A stretch of 64,000 nt of DNA from G965197715 sp965247615 (GCA_965247615.1 OZ252022.1:372001-436000), one strand, 5' to 3'; shown: positions 1 to 8,125, counted from the stretch's first letter. The notes: generated by a model not told the origin, from the letters alone. Translations and numbers: made by a program.

Positions 1-2
1 AG

Positions 3-347
3 AGGATTCGGGCGCCGCTTGATGGACGAGGCGGAAGCACGCCTGCAGGACCGCGGTACGGCGAGGCGCCAACGTCCAGCTACATGGTCTACGCCTACGA
101 TGCGACCACCATGCTGTTCCGGGCCGTCGAGGAGGTTGCCGTTATCGACGGAGAAACTCTCGACATCGACCGGGGCAAGCTCCGGGAGGCACTGACCGGC
201 TTCGGTGACTTCAAGGGCATCATCGGGGTCATCGCATGCGATGAGTTCGGCGACTACGGCACGCGACGCGCGCAGATAGCGCACCACAGAGATTCCAGTA
301 TGACCGACATTGCGGAACTACCCGTCGTTCACCGCTTCGCGCCCTGA
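3..347 (+). CDS. C-terminal fragment of an ABC transporter substrate-binding protein (branched-chain amino acid type)
   Basis: The frame is already open at the left edge, so only the last 114 or so residues are visible. They contain a tyrosine/alanine-rich stretch ending in VYAYDATTML, followed by a helix and a loop ending in GFGDFKGIIG. This matches the C-terminal lobe of periplasmic Leu/Ile/Val-type binding proteins (Peripla_BP_6), where the YAYDA motif and a terminal G-x-x-G loop are common. The start and any signal peptide lie outside the window. No permease or ATPase gene follows, so the rest of a transporter would have to be upstream or elsewhere. Family assignment is from motif recall only. 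Confidence 0.6.
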   Translation, partial: RIRAPLDGRGGSTPAGPRYGEAPTSSYMVYAYDATTMLFRAVEEVAVIDGETLDIDRGKLREALTGFGDFKGIIGVIACDEFGDYGTRRAQIAHHRDSSMTDIAELPVVHRFAP

Positions 348-619
348 CTGAAGAAAATGCAAGCCCGCAAACCGGAAGCGGCGGCGACGCCTTCCGGCCC
401 CTCTCCGTCTGCGGCGAGGACGTCCTCCACGTCATCTGTGACATCCCGCACGCCGACCTCATGGCCGAGACCCTCGCGCGGGCGGACCGCACCCTAGAGG
501 TGTGCTACAACACGAGCGAAGCCCAAGAAGGCGGCCGCGCCGGACTTCTCGCCGTATCGCAAGCAGGGGTGGTAGTGGCCTCTGATATAATCGGGGGGGA
601 GCAAGTTGGGAGGCAATGA
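344..619 (+). other. possible coding remnant overlapping the end of the SBP gene
   Basis: In the frame one base behind the SBP stop there is an open stretch ending at TGA 617-619. From about 380 to 560 its codons end almost always in G or C, as in real genes here, and read ...SVCGEDVLHVICDIPH and on to ...IIGGEQVGRQ. No convincing start codon with a ribosome site is present. It could be a C-terminal gene remnant, or an extension reached by a -1 shift at the SBP stop. I do not recognise the product. Confidence 0.25.
583..591 (+). promoter_or_regulatory. extended -10 promoter upstream of menA
   Basis: TGATATAAT is a perfect extended -10 element (TG-N-TATAAT). No good -35 is seen 17 bases upstream, as is usual for extended -10 promoters. 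Transcription would start near 598, leaving a leader of about 250 nt before menA. That leader contains a 7-bp hairpin (755-761 with 776-782). No known riboswitch was recognised in it. Confidence 0.45.
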
Positions 620-849
620 GACTGTGCGCCAAGCCCGAATCTCCCACAGCCCGATAAGGGTATGCCAGCGCCAAAGACACAGTAAATCCTGACCTCGCAT
701 GAAGTAGCAAGAAGAGGCTCCATGGAATTCATCTCTCATTTGAAGTATGCTCCACACTCCCGTGAAATTGAGCAAGGGAGTGCGAGAGAAACGCGTCGTG
801 ATCAGTTTAGGGATGGTTGGAGATAGCCACTGATGGAGCGTCCTTGCCA

Positions 850-1767
850 ATGGCCGTGAACTCTTCTACCCCTGCGCCACAACCCAAGCTCGTCTCCTGG
901 TTCTGGGCGGCTCGGCCGTTCTCGCTCACGGCGTCCATTGCGCCTGTGCTCGTGGGGTCGGCGCTTGCGGCTACGGGGGGGACGGTCGACTGGCTGCTGT
1001 TTGCGCTCGTGCTCACCGGCTCCGTCGCGATCCAGATCGGCACGAACCTCACGGACGAGTACTCGGACCATCGCAAGCAGGGCCGGGCGGGCAAGTTCCT
1101 GGCGCCCCACAAGGTGATCCAACGCGGGCTGTTGTCCGAGCGCGCCGTCGGCATTGGGATGGCGGCTGCCTTCGGCTACGGCATCGCCGCGGGCCTGTTG
1201 ATCGTCGCGCAGACCGGCTGGCCGATCCTGGTGGTCGGCCTGGCGAGCGTCGCCGCCGCGTACCTCTACGCGGGCGGGCCGAAGCCGCTGGGGACGCTCG
1301 GGCTGGGGGAGCCGGTTGTGTTCGTGTTCATGGGGCCGCTCATGGTCATGGCCACCTACTATGTCCAGGTCCGCGAGGTGACCCTGGCGTCGTTCCTGGT
1401 CTCCCTGCCCGTGGCGTTCATCGTCACCGCCATCCTGCACTGCAACAACCTTCGCGATATCACCGAGGACCGGGAGACCGGGAAGCGGAGCATCGCCGCC
1501 GCGATCGGGGTCACACCGTCGCGGTGGCTGTACGCGGGGTTCCTCGCGAGCGCGTACGTCTCGATCGCCGCCGTGACGATTGCCGGGGTCGTGAGCCCGT
1601 GGGCGCTGCTGGGCCTAGCGCCGCTGCCGTGGGCGGCAGGGGCCGCGCGCGCGTTGTTCGCAGCGGAGGACCGGGCCGCGATGAACCGCCTGCTGGTGCG
1701 TAGCGGCAAGCTGCACGGCTGGACCGGCCTCGCCCTGGCCGCCGGGCTGTACGTGTCGGGGGTCTGA
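850..1767 (+). CDS. menA: 1,4-dihydroxy-2-naphthoate polyprenyltransferase (MenA, UbiA family)
   Basis: This integral membrane prenyltransferase attaches the polyprenyl tail to DHNA in menaquinone synthesis. The 305-residue protein has the two Asp-rich UbiA motifs: NLTDEYSDHRKQG in the first cytoplasmic loop and NNLRDITEDRETGKRS in the second. These bind Mg-diphosphate. It has about eight or nine hydrophobic helices. The N-terminal AARPFSLTASIAPVLVG is typical of MenA rather than UbiA. I prefer ATG 850 with a GGAG upstream; a TTG at 817 would add 11 residues. It stands alone between a repeat-filled region and a long leader. It implies menaquinone-based respiration. Confidence 0.85.
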   Translation: MAVNSSTPAPQPKLVSWFWAARPFSLTASIAPVLVGSALAATGGTVDWLLFALVLTGSVAIQIGTNLTDEYSDHRKQGRAGKFLAPHKVIQRGLLSERAVGIGMAAAFGYGIAAGLLIVAQTGWPILVVGLASVAAAYLYAGGPKPLGTLGLGEPVVFVFMGPLMVMATYYVQVREVTLASFLVSLPVAFIVTAILHCNNLRDITEDRETGKRSIAAAIGVTPSRWLYAGFLASAYVSIAAVTIAGVVSPWALLGLAPLPWAAGAARALFAAEDRAAMNRLLVRSGKLHGWTGLALAAGLYVSGV

Positions 1768-1775
1768 GAGCGCGG

Positions 1776-1835
1776 GGTCGCTGGCGGTCGCTGGCGCGAC
1801 GGCTTTGTGGGGGGAGGGTTGCGGGGCACGTCGTT
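1776..1835 (+). repeat. dispersed repeat family A, copy 1
   Basis: The core GTCGCTGGCGCGAC (1787-1800) is an inverted repeat, GTCGC/GCGAC around a 4-base loop. It is followed by GGCTTTGTGGGGGGAGGGTT. A partial extra core (GTCGCTGGCG) precedes it in tandem. The same unit occurs at eight more places in the window. Confidence 0.85.
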
Positions 1836-1875
1836 GGAGGGCTTGGCGGCCTCGGTGAGCAAGAGCGCCGTATGA

Positions 1876-2130
1876 TTAATCTCCCTTTGTAAGATTGCTT
1901 TGTGTTTTTTGTCGTCTTTTGAAGCTGGCCGGGGGGTAAAACAGCAATTGTTTCCTGGCGGGGGCGCTCTTGCCGAGGCTGTTGGATGATCCTCCTTTGA
2001 TTGACTGCGGTCTGGGTCCCTTGCTGGGCCGGTTGGCCCAGGGGGTGTCTTCCGCAGATAGGCGAGGAGGGGGTTTGCTCCCGGTGGGGGCACGTTGCAT
2101 GACCTCCAGCAGGGCCGGGTCTGCGTCCAC
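1876..2130 (-). CDS. doubtful small protein, unknown
   Basis: An 84-codon frame from a GTG start at 2130 gives a basic, Pro/Ser/Lys-rich, hydrophilic sequence (VDADPALLEVMQRAPTGSK... ending SNLTKGD). It lies outside the repeat copies. A strong AAGGAGG lies upstream, but it is spaced for an ATG at 2140 in a different frame. That ATG frame would run on antisense into menA and is not credible. No family was recognised; this may be chance. Confidence 0.2.
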   Translation of the reverse strand: MDADPALLEVMQRAPTGSKPPPRLSAEDTPWANRPSKGPRPQSIKGGSSNSLGKSAPARKQLLFYPPASFKRRQKTQSNLTKGD

Positions 2131-2204
2131 CTGCGGGCATGGGGGCCTCCTTTCCTCGTCTGCTGTGCTGGGGGTCGCTGCGCGACGGGGTGAGGGCACC
2201 CCGC

Positions 2205-2286
2205 GCCGCCACCCTGGATTCCCGCCTTCGCGGGGTCGCTGGCGCGACGGCTTTGTGGGGGGAGGGTTGCGGGGTGGCGGCGGGTA
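2205..2286 (+). repeat. hybrid of repeat family B and family A
   Basis: The left half is family B (CCTGGATTCCCGCCTTCGCGG). At the point where B normally continues AATGACGG it switches to family A (GTCGCTGGCGCGACGG, core 2235-2248). A G-rich tail follows. Confidence 0.8.
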
Positions 2287-2487
2287 GGTGCATGCAAGGG
2301 GGGACGCTCCACGCTGAGGCGGTGACAGCAGCTGGACCGGCTTCGCAGGACCAAGACCGCCATCGCTCCGACGGCGGCCGAGGCACGAGCCCCGCTGGCG
2401 CGGCGAGGCTCGCCGGCCACGGCTCCACGCGTCGGGGCAACTTGCGCCCCACTTGTCAGAACAAAGTCCGGGCCGGTGAGAGTGGGC

Positions 2488-2537
2488 ACGTCGGGTCGCT
2501 GGCGCGACGGCCATGTGGGGGGAGGGTTGCGGGGTGG
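2488..2537 (+). repeat. dispersed repeat family A, copy 3
   Basis: Core GTCGCTGGCGCGAC at 2495-2508, followed by CCATGTGGGGGGAGGGTTGC. Confidence 0.8.
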
Positions 2538-2656
2538 CCACATCGCGCCGGTTGTCTACGGTGTCCCACCTCCCTGGCCGCCTTCATCGGCGGTTGATGT
2601 ACGTAAGAGTAGAACGTATATGCTGTCTTGACAAGAGGCGGGTGGCACAAAAACCG

Positions 2657-2702
2657 GGCGGGTCGCTGGCGCGACGGGCGTGTGGGGAGGGTTGCGGGGG
2701 CG
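2657..2702 (+). repeat. dispersed repeat family A, copy 4
   Basis: Core at 2662-2675, followed by GGGCGTGTGGGGAGGGTTGC. Confidence 0.8.
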
Positions 2703-2716
2703 GCGGTGTGCGGCGC

Positions 2717-2763
2717 ACATGGTTCGACAAGCTCACCATGGCGAAATGTTCGAAGGAATGACG
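2717..2763 (+). repeat. dispersed repeat family D (TTCGACAAGCTCACC type)
   Basis: GGTTCGACAAGCTCACCATG is followed by a second TTCGAA and GGAATGACGG. It resembles a short palindromic intergenic repeat common in many bacterial genomes. A related piece (CCCTTCGACACGCTCAGGGT) lies near the right edge at 63888-63907. Confidence 0.55.
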
Positions 2764-2823
2764 GCTGGGGGGTGCGGGAGTGGTGGGGGGTGGGTGGCGG
2801 TCGGAGGGGCGTCGAGTGGGGGG

Positions 2824-5800
2824 CTACCGGCTCAGGGCAGTGGCGTGCTCCGCAACCCAAGCTTCCACACGGGATATGCAGCCTTCCAGATCGTCTCTGA
2901 TTTCATAGACCCAGAATCGCATCACGTCCCAACCCATCTCCATCAAGCGTTGATTACGTATCTGGTCCCTCCGGCAGAGTTCTCCATCCCAGTCGCGATG
3001 GTACCGCTCTCCGTCAACTTCGATATCGAGTTTGCGATCGCCAGTGGGAAGCAAGGCAAAGTCCAGGTCATATTGGTCAACGGTGTACTGGGGTATCGGG
3101 CGATGGCCGGCCTGGTAAAGGACCTTGTAGAAATAGCGTTCCCAGTCGGAAACCCGTTCCGGGCGAGACAGGGTTGGGTACTCTGGCCCAATCGCAAGTG
3201 CCTGTGCATCTTCCAATGTATGCTTTCCCCGGGCCAGCCCATCGACATAGTTAACGAACCGCTCCAGGTATTCCACCCCACAAGAGGCCGCGGTCGCCCT
3301 GTCACCCACAACTACCAACGCTGAACGCGCACGAGTGATTGCCACATTGAATAGGTTGCCATTGCCGCTAAGAAACCCAAGGGAGTTCGTACTGATGCCT
3401 TGAGCGACCACCGGCGAGAAGATGATCAGATCCCGCTCGTCCCCTTGGAAGCGGTGAACAGTGTCAATCAGGCAGTCATTGGCTATCAGGCGCTGTAAAG
3501 CGTCACCTTCCCGCGCCAAAACGTCGCGAACCCTGTTGACCTGGGCACGGAACGGGCTAACTACGCCGATGCTCCCTTGGTAGCCTTGCTGCAACAAACG
3601 CATGAGTTCTGCTACGACAGCCTGCGCCTCTTGCTCGTTCACGGCGCCACCCGCCGCGGGACGAGCCGCGTGGCCCTTAATGTCAACCCAGTGGATCGCA
3701 GGTTCACCCGTTACCGACGCCCGAAGCTGGCTGTAGTTGGTGGCGACGCGCAGCCTGCCCTCATAGAAGTGTTCGTTAGAGAACTCAATGATGTCCGAAT
3801 GCGACCGATGATGGTCCCGGAGCGCCACGATGTCCTCGCTGTTACAAAGGCTGCTTGCCAAGTCAAAAAGGCTGTGCGCCGAGTACGACCAGGACAAAAA
3901 CTTAGCGTCAAGCCCGTGCTGCACCAATAGCTGCTGATCCTTGTTGGGCCTGAGAGCGCTAATATGCCGCAGCTGCTGTGGGTCACCTATGATGACGGCG
4001 CGCTTACTCCGGTATAGCAAGGGCAAGGCCGACGCTATGTCGCACTGGCTGGCCTCATCAATGACCAGCAAGTCAAAAGTCCCCGCTTGCAGCGGAAGCC
4101 TTCCTCGGGCGGACAGGGATGTGACCGCCCAGCAGGGAAGTACGTCCGCAACCTTGGGGAAGAGGTCATAATACTTCCGCAGCATGCGCCCCTCCACTCG
4201 CTTGTTCTCCTGGTTGGCCCCCACGATCAGTTCGAGGACGGCAGAATACTCACCGATGGCTTGGCGGTCTTCCGCCCGTAGGCTGTCCGGTTGGATGTGA
4301 AGCCAAGCCTGCCAGAGACCCTGCGAGTTGTCAGCCATGACCTCTGCCAACCGTATTTGGTTCCTTGCGACTTCTTCCAACGAGTCCTCGCGTTGTAACG
4401 CAGTCAAGGAAGAGAAATACTCATTAACGTTTTGACAAGCGTCAGCTAAATCCGCCACTTCTTGCGCAAACTCTCCCAACCTAGCTGCTGAGTCCGTTCC
4501 CGGTGCCTGAATGATCTCGTGCAATTGCACCCGTTCAATCGCGGCTCGGAATTCCTGATTGGCTAGCACAAGTTCTTTTTCCCGTTCATGCCGCAGCAAG
4601 AACCAAACCAAGCGCTCCATGAATGGTTGGCTGTTCCTGTGAGCTCGCCGCAGCGCATCTTGCAGGCGAAGCGCCGCACCGCGGACCCTCTGCAACTCCA
4701 CGGCTGAGACGTCACGAACCGCTTCAAGCCCTCGTTCACCTGCCATGTGCCGCATGCGCTCAACGCTTTGCTCCAAATGGTCAGTCTGGTTGCGGAGGGA
4801 CACGATACGCTCTACGCGTTGCGCCTGGCTTGTCCTCTCTTGCGCCAGGGATTGATGGATGTCGACATGCCTTTGGTAGCTGTCACGATCCTCTCCGGTG
4901 GCTCTTGCGCCCAACATGGATGACAGGTGACTTGCTAGGGCGCGCCGGTGTTCATCGTTGCCTAGCCGCAACATGATGGGACGGGATCCGAAGGAGTTGA
5001 CGCGTTCTTCAACCACATCCACGGCCTTGTTGTTCTTGCTTGCAAACAACACCCTTTCGCCGTTCCATGCAGCGTTCATCAGCAAGGCTGTGACAACTTG
5101 GGACTTCCCGGTGCCAGGTGGGCCAGTGATTACCGTCAATGGCCTGGACAGTGCGTATTCAATGGCCATGCGCTGCTCAGCGTTCAGCGGTAAGGGTTCA
5201 AGCAGTGCCGTCTCTGTCGAGACTGCCCTTGTCTGCAGTTCGCCCGTCAGCCAGGAGCGAATCGCTGTCCCGTCATATGCGTCCTCAGACAACTTGGTCA
5301 GGCTTTCCAGTTCGGTTTCCAGACCCACCGTATAGGGAGAGCGCTCTATTCCACAAATGATGGCGCGGTTGTAGATACCCTGGGCCTTTAGTCCCGCAAT
5401 CTTTGTGCCCGAGGACAAGGCGTCCACGTCCGGCGATTCTTGCCAGTCCCACTCTGGTCGGACGGCGTGGAGGCGACTGAACAACTCATCCAATTCCGGC
5501 AATGCGGCCATTTCATTGGCCAGTCCAAGATCATCCGTGAGTTGGATCGCCTCGCGCATCAGATCTGCATTGCCTCCGACGGCAAAGTGCCGCAAATGGG
5601 CAAAGTTGACTGTAGGCAGGGCCTCAAAAGTGGACATCGCGGTGTCTCTTAGACTCCCGCGGAGCGTAAACAACATCACCGGTTCTACCATGTAGCCGGA
5701 CCAGCCTGACCTGCCGCTGGCAAGACGCAGACGAAGCGGATAGCCAAGGACCAGCGTGTTGCGGTTGCGATCTCGGTTCAGCCTGCGCAAAAGCGGCTGA

Positions 5801-6186
5801 ATCCCCTCGCGTTGTAGCCCACTTGCGAGGGTCTCCTCAAGCGACGACAGTCCCGGGTCAAAGTAGTCCAAGTCGTATCTGCTGGAGGCAAACAGGCTTA
5901 CCCCGTTGTCTTCATCGTAGGAAAGACAGTCCAAGTAGTACCTGCAAAGCTGAGCTAGTGACGTGTCTGCACCTTGGGAGTTCTCTGGCTCTTGGCGCCT
6001 TTCCGCTCCCGCAGTCTCAACCAGCTGCCACCTATAGGCGTTGTCTTGCACCACCCTGCTGCTCAGTTGGCCGTACAGGAAGGAATTGACTGCGCTTCGA
6101 TCCATCCCAAGGGCATGGGCAATGTCCTGAGCCTTCAGGTTAGGGCGTTCGCGCAAGAGCGCAAGGATTTCGTCCGACTGGCTCAT
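2824..6186 (-). CDS. superfamily 1 helicase with C-terminal endonuclease domain
   Basis: This 1120-residue protein has several parts. Residues 1-57 resemble a winged helix. About 75-330 is an unassigned N-terminal region. The helicase core has Walker A GPPGTGKS (355-362), Walker B VIDEAS (708-713), motif III GDPQQL (734-739) and motif VI NVAITRARSAL (947-957). A charged, partly coiled-coil insertion (about 440-660) splits the core, as in Dna2/Upf1-type helicases. The last ~110 residues (LDIEVDGERYH, then QIRNQRLMEMGWDVMRFW) match the DUF559/Vsr-like PD-(D/E)XK nuclease fold. Similar helicase-plus-Vsr proteins include phage-defence factors such as Hhe; defence is inferred. By eye the gene is less GC-rich at third positions than its neighbours, which suggests transfer. 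Start follows GAAGG, 5 nt after the upstream VOC gene. Confidence 0.85.
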   Translation of the reverse strand: MSQSDEILALLRERPNLKAQDIAHALGMDRSAVNSFLYGQLSSRVVQDNAYRWQLVETAGAERRQEPENSQGADTSLAQLCRYYLDCLSYDEDNGVSLFASSRYDLDYFDPGLSSLEETLASGLQREGIQPLLRRLNRDRNRNTLVLGYPLRLRLASGRSGWSGYMVEPVMLFTLRGSLRDTAMSTFEALPTVNFAHLRHFAVGGNADLMREAIQLTDDLGLANEMAALPELDELFSRLHAVRPEWDWQESPDVDALSSGTKIAGLKAQGIYNRAIICGIERSPYTVGLETELESLTKLSEDAYDGTAIRSWLTGELQTRAVSTETALLEPLPLNAEQRMAIEYALSRPLTVITGPPGTGKSQVVTALLMNAAWNGERVLFASKNNKAVDVVEERVNSFGSRPIMLRLGNDEHRRALASHLSSMLGARATGEDRDSYQRHVDIHQSLAQERTSQAQRVERIVSLRNQTDHLEQSVERMRHMAGERGLEAVRDVSAVELQRVRGAALRLQDALRRAHRNSQPFMERLVWFLLRHEREKELVLANQEFRAAIERVQLHEIIQAPGTDSAARLGEFAQEVADLADACQNVNEYFSSLTALQREDSLEEVARNQIRLAEVMADNSQGLWQAWLHIQPDSLRAEDRQAIGEYSAVLELIVGANQENKRVEGRMLRKYYDLFPKVADVLPCWAVTSLSARGRLPLQAGTFDLLVIDEASQCDIASALPLLYRSKRAVIIGDPQQLRHISALRPNKDQQLLVQHGLDAKFLSWSYSAHSLFDLASSLCNSEDIVALRDHHRSHSDIIEFSNEHFYEGRLRVATNYSQLRASVTGEPAIHWVDIKGHAARPAAGGAVNEQEAQAVVAELMRLLQQGYQGSIGVVSPFRAQVNRVRDVLAREGDALQRLIANDCLIDTVHRFQGDERDLIIFSPVVAQGISTNSLGFLSGNGNLFNVAITRARSALVVVGDRATAASCGVEYLERFVNYVDGLARGKHTLEDAQALAIGPEYPTLSRPERVSDWERYFYKVLYQAGHRPIPQYTVDQYDLDFALLPTGDRKLDIEVDGERYHRDWDGELCRRDQIRNQRLMEMGWDVMRFWVYEIRDDLEGCISRVEAWVAEHATALSR

Positions 6187-6191
6187 GCCTT

Positions 6192-6674
6192 CTACACCTT
6201 CCCGCTCGCCGCGCGTAGATCCGCGATCTGCTGCAGGATGGCCTCGTCGTCCTGGTCCAGGTTGATGGGCGCGCCGAAGGGCTGCGGGAAGTCCACGGGG
6301 ATGCTGTAGTAGACCTCCAGGTAGTTGTTCTCCGGGTCTCGGAAGTAGGTGCTCGCCGTGTTCCCGTGGGTGACGATGCGCTCTTCCTTCACGCCCTCCT
6401 CCTGAAACACCTGGTGGAACGCCTTCAGGTCCCCCAGGCTGTCGACGTGCATGGAGAGCTGCTGCAGCAGCTTCGCGTCCTCCGGCGCGGTCCGGCCGCT
6501 AGTCAGCAGGATCTCGTGGTGCTCCTCTGCCGGCCGCGCGGAGAGGAAGCAGGCGTTGCCGTTGGGGTTCCGGTCGGTCACCGTGAACCCCAGCACGCGC
6601 GTGTAGAAGTCCATCATCGTGGGGAAGTCGTTGCAGTGCAGGCCGATGTGGCCCAGCGATGTCACCTTTGGCAT
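6192..6674 (-). CDS. VOC-family (glyoxalase/bleomycin resistance/ring-cleavage dioxygenase) protein
   Basis: A single-chain 160-residue protein with two beta-alpha-beta-beta-beta modules. It opens with VTSLGHIGLHCND and ends its second module with FRDPENNYLEVYY. The early His, the HHEILL segment and the final Glu of NNYLEVYY sit where VOC enzymes bind a divalent metal. The substrate cannot be told from sequence. The start is set at 6674 by a strong AAGGAGGGTGAC directly before ATG. The 33 extra codons of the longer frame are out of character and unsupported. It lies just upstream of the helicase gene, possibly co-transcribed. Confidence 0.8.
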   Translation of the reverse strand: MPKVTSLGHIGLHCNDFPTMMDFYTRVLGFTVTDRNPNGNACFLSARPAEEHHEILLTSGRTAPEDAKLLQQLSMHVDSLGDLKAFHQVFQEEGVKEERIVTHGNTASTYFRDPENNYLEVYYSIPVDFPQPFGAPINLDQDDEAILQQIADLRAASGKV

Positions 6675-6780
6675 GTCACCCTCCTTGGCCGATGCTTGTC
6701 GGCGCGTTCGATGTGCTGGTGGTGCGTGTATGGGTACCGAAGCCGCGTCGCCGCGTCGCCGCTTGGCGTTCATTCCCCCT

Positions 6781-6860
6781 CGAGGGGTCGCTAGGGCGAC
6801 GGCGTTGGGGGGGTGGGTGGGAGCGGGGTCGCCACGGGGGTGGGGGTGGAAGGCGGCGCG
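6781..6860 (+). repeat. diverged family A repeat running into the end of a gene
   Basis: GTCGCTAGGGCGAC (6787-6800) is followed by a G-rich tail and GGGTCGCCACGGGGGTGG. The latter is shared with 8035-8052. It supplies the stop codon and Pro/Thr tail of the membrane protein gene at 6791-7501. Confidence 0.7.
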
Positions 6861-7501
6861 GCATCGCTGCCGTCGGCGGGACGCGCCTTCGATGTGGGAA
6901 CTCGCTTGCGAAAGAGGTACGAGGCAATCGCCAGAATGGGCCGCAAGGCGAACTCCACCGCTACGAGAAACAGCAGGTAGTAGAGTATGCTCTCGCGGTG
7001 GTTATTGACCTCCTTCAGGACCTCAAAGGACTCGCTAAACTGAAAGAAAGACCCATCGATCAGGAAGATCGCTAGGACCGCGAAGGGCAGGATCTTGGCC
7101 AGGTCCCGTGACAGGTCTTCGTTGTAGTACGCAGCCACTCGGATGGCGCTGACGGTGGCCAGTGCTATCAGCAGAATCTCCGAAAACATCCGGTCTTTCG
7201 AGAGGAAGGTCAGGATGAGGGTGAGGACTGCGAACCAGAAGAAAGCGAATGCCGGAAACAAGATGACGTACTTCGCGACGTAAAGGACGACGTGGAGGAA
7301 GCCACGCATCCAGCGGAAGCGCGACTCTTGGTACCTGGACAGGTCCAACGCGAACATGTCTCGGGCGGCAATGAACCGGTAGAACTTGAAAACAAAGATG
7401 GCGTACAAGGCCATGCCGAGGACATAGACCGCCGCAGGCTGCAGCAATAGAAGGGCGTCATCGATAGTCAACCCGTTGGGGAAGATGACATCAATATTCA
7501 T
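6791..7501 (-). CDS. multi-pass membrane protein, unknown
   Basis: A 236-residue protein with about five hydrophobic helices: around AVYVLGMALYAIFVF, VVLYVAKYVILFPAFAFFWF, ILLIALATVSAI, ILPFAVLAIFLI and ILYYLLFLVAVEFAL. Several aromatic/Arg residues lie between helices 1 and 2. No family was recognised. The last ~30 residues (PPSTPTPVATPLPPTPPTPSP) and the stop come from a repeat element, so the original C-terminus may have been replaced. The start is MNIDVIFPNG at 7501. The longer frame adds a translated repeat (VIPAKAGIQ), a known annotation artefact. Confidence 0.65.
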   Translation of the reverse strand: MNIDVIFPNGLTIDDALLLLQPAAVYVLGMALYAIFVFKFYRFIAARDMFALDLSRYQESRFRWMRGFLHVVLYVAKYVILFPAFAFFWFAVLTLILTFLSKDRMFSEILLIALATVSAIRVAAYYNEDLSRDLAKILPFAVLAIFLIDGSFFQFSESFEVLKEVNNHRESILYYLLFLVAVEFALRPILAIASYLFRKRVPTSKARPADGSDAAPPSTPTPVATPLPPTPPTPSP

Positions 7502-7520
7502 GAGCCCCCGCGTGTATGAG

Positions 7521-7660
7521 ACCTTTGCGTAACTCGCCGTGAAGGGCGAGGTCGTGAAGGTGAAGCAGCTCCCGCCAAGCCGCGGCCCCTCCCCCTGGAT
7601 TCCCGCTTTCGCGGGAATGACGGCGGGTGGGTACGGGAGTGACGGTTGTGCAACGGTCTC
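7521..7660 (+). repeat. composite repeat C-B, copy 1 (about 140 bp)
   Basis: It begins ACCTTTGCGTAACTC, continues GGGCGAGGTCGTGAAGGTGA, and includes CCTGGATTCCCGC-TTTCGCGGGAATGACGG. It ends GTGACGGTTGTGCA-ACGGTCTC. A second near-full-length copy lies at 21498-21636 (about 90% identical by eye), with partial copies near 11745 and 47880. Confidence 0.9.
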
Positions 7661-7855
7661 CGTGCATCCAAGGACCTTTGTGCTGCGGCGCGGCCTGGGC
7701 AGCGGACGGTGGGTCCGCCACATCTACCGCTCGGCCGGGTTGGCCTCGATGGTCCGACGCTCGTGATTCTAGGGAAGGCTCTCACTCGCGTCAACCAACT
7801 GTTGCTCTCCTGTCACCCCGATTGGGAAGAGGCCGTGAGCTGCCGATGCCGGGGA

Positions 7856-7885
7856 TTGACCGGTATTGAAGGGCACGCCTACAAT
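7856..7885 (+). promoter_or_regulatory. possible promoter for proVWX
   Basis: TTGACC and TACAAT are separated by 18 bases, a good sigma-70-type pair. It lies about 450 nt upstream of proV with repeats between, so it could serve the operon with a long leader or some other transcript. No closer promoter was as good. Confidence 0.4.
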
Positions 7886-7974
7886 GCTGCCATCCTGCTC
7901 GGTCTGCCCGCGGCGCCTGAGGCTGTCCGAAACAGGAGAATTCCGGCTTAAAGAGCCTGCCTCACACGTCCACC

Positions 7975-8125
7975 CCGCTTTCGCAGGGGAGGGATGGGGT
8001 CGCTGGCGCGACGGCCTTGTAGGGGGGGTGCGGGGTCGCCACGGGGGTGGCGTGGGGAGGACGGCGGGTGGGTGCGGGTCGCTGGCGCGACGGCCTTGCA
8101 GGTGAGGGTTGCGGGGGCGCGACGG
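7975..8125 (+). repeat. tandem cluster of family A repeats
   Basis: Two cores, 7999-8012 and 8078-8091, each followed by GGCCTTG(T/C)AGG and a G-rich tail. The run before the first (GCCTGCCTCACACGTCCACC) is echoed at 14258-14277. Confidence 0.8.

Larger units (their letters stand above)
1768..2823. other. intergenic region filled with dispersed repeats
   Basis: About 1 kb with no convincing gene except the doubtful small frame at 1876-2130. It holds four copies of the GTCGCTGGCGCGAC repeat (1787, 2235, 2495, 2662), a copy of the ATTCCCGC-type palindrome fused to one of them (2213-2240) and one copy of the GGTTCGACAAGCTCACCATG-type repeat (2717-2763). Long overlapping frames on both strands here are translations of repeats. 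A promoter-like TTGATG-N17-TATATG (2594-2622) sits in an AT-rich patch on the plus strand. Confidence 0.7.

Noticed and set aside
600..816. Cobalamin riboswitch before menA
   Set aside because: A GCCAG and a CCTGACC-like string are present but the B12-box and order of conserved blocks are not.
1359..2543. 394-codon open frame on the minus strand across the repeat region
   Set aside because: Composed of translated repeats (NPPPTWPSRQRP-like units) and menA antisense.
2717..2763. tRNA T-loop-like GGTTCGA
   Set aside because: No acceptor or anticodon stem around it; it is part of a dispersed repeat.
7502..7723. N-terminal extension of the membrane protein containing VIPAKAGIQ
   Set aside because: This is the translation of the family B repeat, a common false extension; the true start is at 7501.
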